Below, piece by piece: positions 60,865-64,000 of a stretch of 64,000 nucleotides of DNA. A program made the translations under genes and the position numbers. Numbering within the stretch: the first letter of the stretch is position 1; every line of letters starts with the position of its first letter. Below the pieces are notes generated by a model. The model worked only from the letters and a program-made list of their open reading frames with translations. It searched no databases and was not told the DNA's origin. This stretch comes from Parahalioglobus pacificus (GTDB lineage Bacteria > Pseudomonadota > Gammaproteobacteria > Pseudomonadales > Halieaceae), in the NCBI RefSeq assembly GCF_014652275.1, contig NZ_BMYM01000003.1, positions 186,001 through 250,000 on the forward strand, given 5' to 3'.

Positions 60865-61986
60865 TCAGGCGAGCACCAGGTTATCGCGGTGAATCATCTC
60901 AGGATCACCGCCATAACCCAGCAGCGGCTCTATATCGCCCGAGGCGCGGCCAGCAATACGGCGCGCTTCATCGGCTGGGTAATTCACCAGCCCCCTTGCC
61001 ACCTCATTGCCCTTACTATCGGTCAGCGACACCAGATCGCCACGGCTAAAGTTGCCCTTCACATTAACCACACCTACCGGCAGCAAACTTCGGCCAGACT
61101 CTCTCAATACCTTCACGGCACCGGCATCGAGCTCAATGTGACCCTGCACCTGCAGCAGACCCGCCAACCATTGTTTGCGCGCCGTCTGCGGCTGGCGCCC
61201 GGTGCGTAGCCAGGTACCGATGTTATCGCCATCGGCAATCGCAGCCAAAACATTCGTATGCCGGCCACCGGCGATGACAGTCTCCGTTCCGGAGCGCGCC
61301 GCCAGACGCGCCGCGCGAAGTTTCGTCACCATGCCACCTCGACCCAGCACACCGCCTTCCCCCGCAGCCGCATCCAGGGCGGAATCGCCGACATCAGCGG
61401 TAGCAATCAACGTGGCATTCGGATTTTCCCGGGGGTTGGCGTCAAAGAGGCCGTCCTGATCTGTGAGTAGCACCAGCGCGTCTGCATCGACCAAGTTCGC
61501 AACCAGAGCCGCCAGGGTATCGTTATCGCCGAAACGGATCTCGTCAGTGACGACTGTGTCGTTTTCATTAACGATGGGCAGAACGCCCAGCTGCAACAGT
61601 GTATTCAGCGTTCCCCGGGCATTGAGATAGCGATCCCGGGCACTGACATCGTCATGGCCCAGCAACACCTGCGCCGTAGTAAGGCCGTGGGTCTTGAAGG
61701 CATCTTCATAGGATTGGACCAACTCGGATTGGCCCACGGCTGCGGCAGCCTGCAGTTCATGCAATGCGGTTGGACGGGACTGCCAGCCAAGGCGAACTAC
61801 ACCGGCAGCAACAGCACCACTGGATACCAGTACCACCTCGTTACCCGCACCTCGCAGAGCCGCTATCTGCTGCGCCAGGGCGGTAATCATTCCCCGGTCC
61901 AGGCCCCGACCGTCGTCGGTTAACAGGGCGCTTCCCACCTTTAACACCCAACGGCGGGCGGCACTGATCTCGCTACGGTTACTCAT
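60865..61986 (-). CDS. proB: Glutamate 5-kinase
   Basis: 373 residues: an amino-acid kinase domain followed by a PUA domain. [13 protein letters not shown] at residue 13 and [18 protein letters not shown] are the phosphate-binding motifs. [50 protein letters not shown] (in part [14 protein letters not shown] and [14 protein letters not shown]) matches ProB. The PUA part begins near ALLPVG..., with the segment [23 protein letters not shown]. It makes gamma-glutamyl phosphate, the first step to proline. It follows obgE by 6 bp on the same strand, in one operon. Confidence 0.95.
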   Translation of the reverse strand: MSNRSEISAARRWVLKVGSALLTDDGRGLDRGMITALAQQIAALRGAGNEVVLVSSGAVAAGVVRLGWQSRPTALHELQAAAAVGQSELVQSYEDAFKTHGLTTAQVLLGHDDVSARDRYLNARGTLNTLLQLGVLPIVNENDTVVTDEIRFGDNDTLAALVANLVDADALVLLTDQDGLFDANPRENPNATLIATADVGDSALDAAAGEGGVLGRGGMVTKLRAARLAARSGTETVIAGGRHTNVLAAIADGDNIGTWLRTGRQPQTARKQWLAGLLQVQGHIELDAGAVKVLRESGRSLLPVGVVNVKGNFSRGDLVSLTDSKGNEVARGLVNYPADEARRIAGRASGDIEPLLGYGGDPEMIHRDNLVLA

Positions 61987-61992
61987 GACGGG

Positions 61993-63192
<1,200 letters not shown>

Positions 63193-63263
63193 TTACCTGC
63201 AACGCCGTGCATTACACGGTAACTTTTCATGCTCTTCTTGATGCCGCACTTGCCAACGCTCTC

Positions 63264-63498
63264 ATGGCACCCGTTCGTGGTCCGCTTGCGTCCTTCAGTC
63301 GCTCCACGATGTTCGCTTGGTGACGGGCGCAATCTACCGCCTTCACTGAACCCTTCGTCATCGTCCCGCTTACCGATCGGGCCCGCGGTAGCGGTCACTG
63401 CAGCGCCGGAGTGTGCGAGGCAGGACGCCGAGCCCAAGCCCCCACGGACGGGTTCACCGCGTCTCCGGCGGCAGGGCCGGCACTGCGGGTCTTGAACA
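63264..63498. repeat. Degenerate repeat, unit 1
   Basis: A 235-bp unit resembling the unit at 63537-63769, with a period of 273 bp. Shared stretches include GTCGCTCCACGATGTTCGCT followed by TGGTGACGGGCGCA, and GAGTGTGCGAGGCAGG with GAGCCCAAGCCCCCACGGA. The unit between is more divergent. It lies in the 680-bp gap between rpmA and obgE and shows no transposase or convincing gene. Confidence 0.7.
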
Positions 63499-63536
63499 CG
63501 CAGCACCGCTCAATCGGCGTATTTACCCACCCGCTT

Positions 63537-63769
63537 ATGGCACCGTTCGTCGTCCGCTTGCGCCCTTCAGTCGCTCCACGATGTTCGCTTGGTGACGGGC
63601 GCAACCTGCCGCCTTCGCTGACCACGTCGCAATCACGCTGCTACCTGCCTGACTCACGGTATCGGCCACTGCAACGCCGGAGTGTGCGAGGCAGGGTGCC
63701 GAGCCCAAGCCCCCACGGACGGGTTCACGGCATCTCCGGCGGCGGGGCCGATGCCGCGGGTCGAACAAA
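63537..63769. repeat. Degenerate repeat, unit 2
   Basis: The second unit of the same tandem pair, on the rpmA-proximal side. Both units keep the same head and tail stretches and differ mainly in the middle. Reading frames cross the repeats but have no recognisable protein. Confidence 0.7.
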
Positions 63770-63804
63770 AAGCTACCACCACCCCAGCTTGCAATCTCGG
63801 GGGC

Positions 63805-63834
63805 AAAAAAAAGCCCCGTCAATTGACGAGGCTC
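63805..63834 (-). terminator. Rho-independent terminator of rpmA
   Basis: On the minus strand GCCTCGTCAATTGACGGGGC forms a stem with two GT or mismatch positions, followed by a run of eight T residues (plus-strand A at 63805-63812). It begins 27 bp after the rpmA stop. Confidence 0.85.
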
Positions 63835-63860
63835 TTTCGGATTCTTGCGAGAGTCGCAGA

Positions 63861-64000
63861 TCAGGCGCTCACCACCTGAACAAACTTGCGATTCTTCGGA
63901 CCCTTGGTGACGAACTCTACTTTGCCATCAGAGACAGCAAACAGAGTGTGGTCCTTACCGATGCGAACATTGTCGCCTGCGTGGAACTTGGTGCCGCGCT
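63861..64000 (-). CDS. rpmA: 50S ribosomal protein L27, C-terminal part
   Basis: The last 46 residues of L27: [22 protein letters not shown], of which [16 protein letters not shown] is typical, then [16 protein letters not shown]. The start lies beyond the window. L27 sits at the peptidyl-transferase centre of the ribosome. The gene precedes obgE on the same strand, but is separated here by a terminator and a duplicated repeat, so the usual rplU-rpmA-obgE transcript is probably interrupted. Confidence 0.92.
   Translation of the reverse strand, partial: RGTKFHAGDNVRIGKDHTLFAVSDGKVEFVTKGPKNRKFVQVVSA

Overview
The window reads as ordinary chromosome of a GC-rich marine gammaproteobacterium. The best guess is the OM60/NOR5 (Halieaceae) group. 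The guess rests on the obgE-proB-rpmA neighbourhood, a tandem UrcA-family pair, the many acyl-CoA dehydrogenases, an outer-membrane receptor, light-damage repair genes, and several fused TPR proteins. No 16S gene is present, so this is inference. I see no tRNA, rRNA, CRISPR array, transposase, integrase or phage gene.

Layout. 0-9 kb: the 5' part of a HerA-like ATPase, a lipoprotein with SGNH-hydrolase features, a DUF1499 lipoprotein, a crotonase, a NADAR-family protein, a thioredoxin-fold protein that has lost its CxxC, a DUF885 protein, and a sulfatase. 9-15.6 kb: a TonB-dependent receptor, a TPR-sulfotransferase, a predicted beta-propeller, an Asp/Asn beta-hydroxylase-like oxygenase and a cupin. 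With the divergent sulfatase this looks like one accessory module for a sulfated or hydroxylated compound. 16.6-19.8 kb: an FAD oxidoreductase/DUF2855 operon divergent from a TetR regulator, with two identical palindromes and a half site between them. 19.8-31 kb: RhlE helicase, a Tat-exported SpdH-like flavoprotein, an acyl-CoA synthetase, a desaturase, a patatin, and a TIR-transmembrane-TPR protein. 31-36 kb: an old-yellow enzyme, CRY-DASH, DUF2256 and an Fe-S photolyase. 35.6-45 kb: a penicillin-acylase-family lipoprotein, an M19 dipeptidase, an MFS transporter, a bactofilin and two butt-joined ABC1/UbiB-type kinases.

45-49.3 kb is an acyl-CoA dehydrogenase operon (three dehydrogenases and a glutathione transferase). 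Two adjacent members may form a heteromeric enzyme. 49.4-52.3 kb pairs an aromatic amino acid hydroxylase and a MarR regulator with a divergent maleylacetoacetate isomerase, consistent with Phe/Tyr breakdown through homogentisate. 52.3-60.9 kb holds an SDR, an AbgB-like amidohydrolase, a truncated UbiA-family prenyltransferase, the UrcA pair, ferrochelatase, a rhodanese, an ICMT-like methyltransferase, a ZIP transporter and an aldehyde dehydrogenase. The right end is the housekeeping block proB-obgE-rpmA, on the minus strand. Between obgE and rpmA lies a duplicated degenerate repeat of about 235 bp.

The most unusual parts are the receptor/TPR-sulfotransferase/hydroxylase/propeller module, the TIR-TM-TPR protein with its unknown downstream partner, the paired operators in front of the DUF2855 operon, and the duplicated repeat between rpmA and obgE. 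Function calls come from motifs read by eye; no database search was run.
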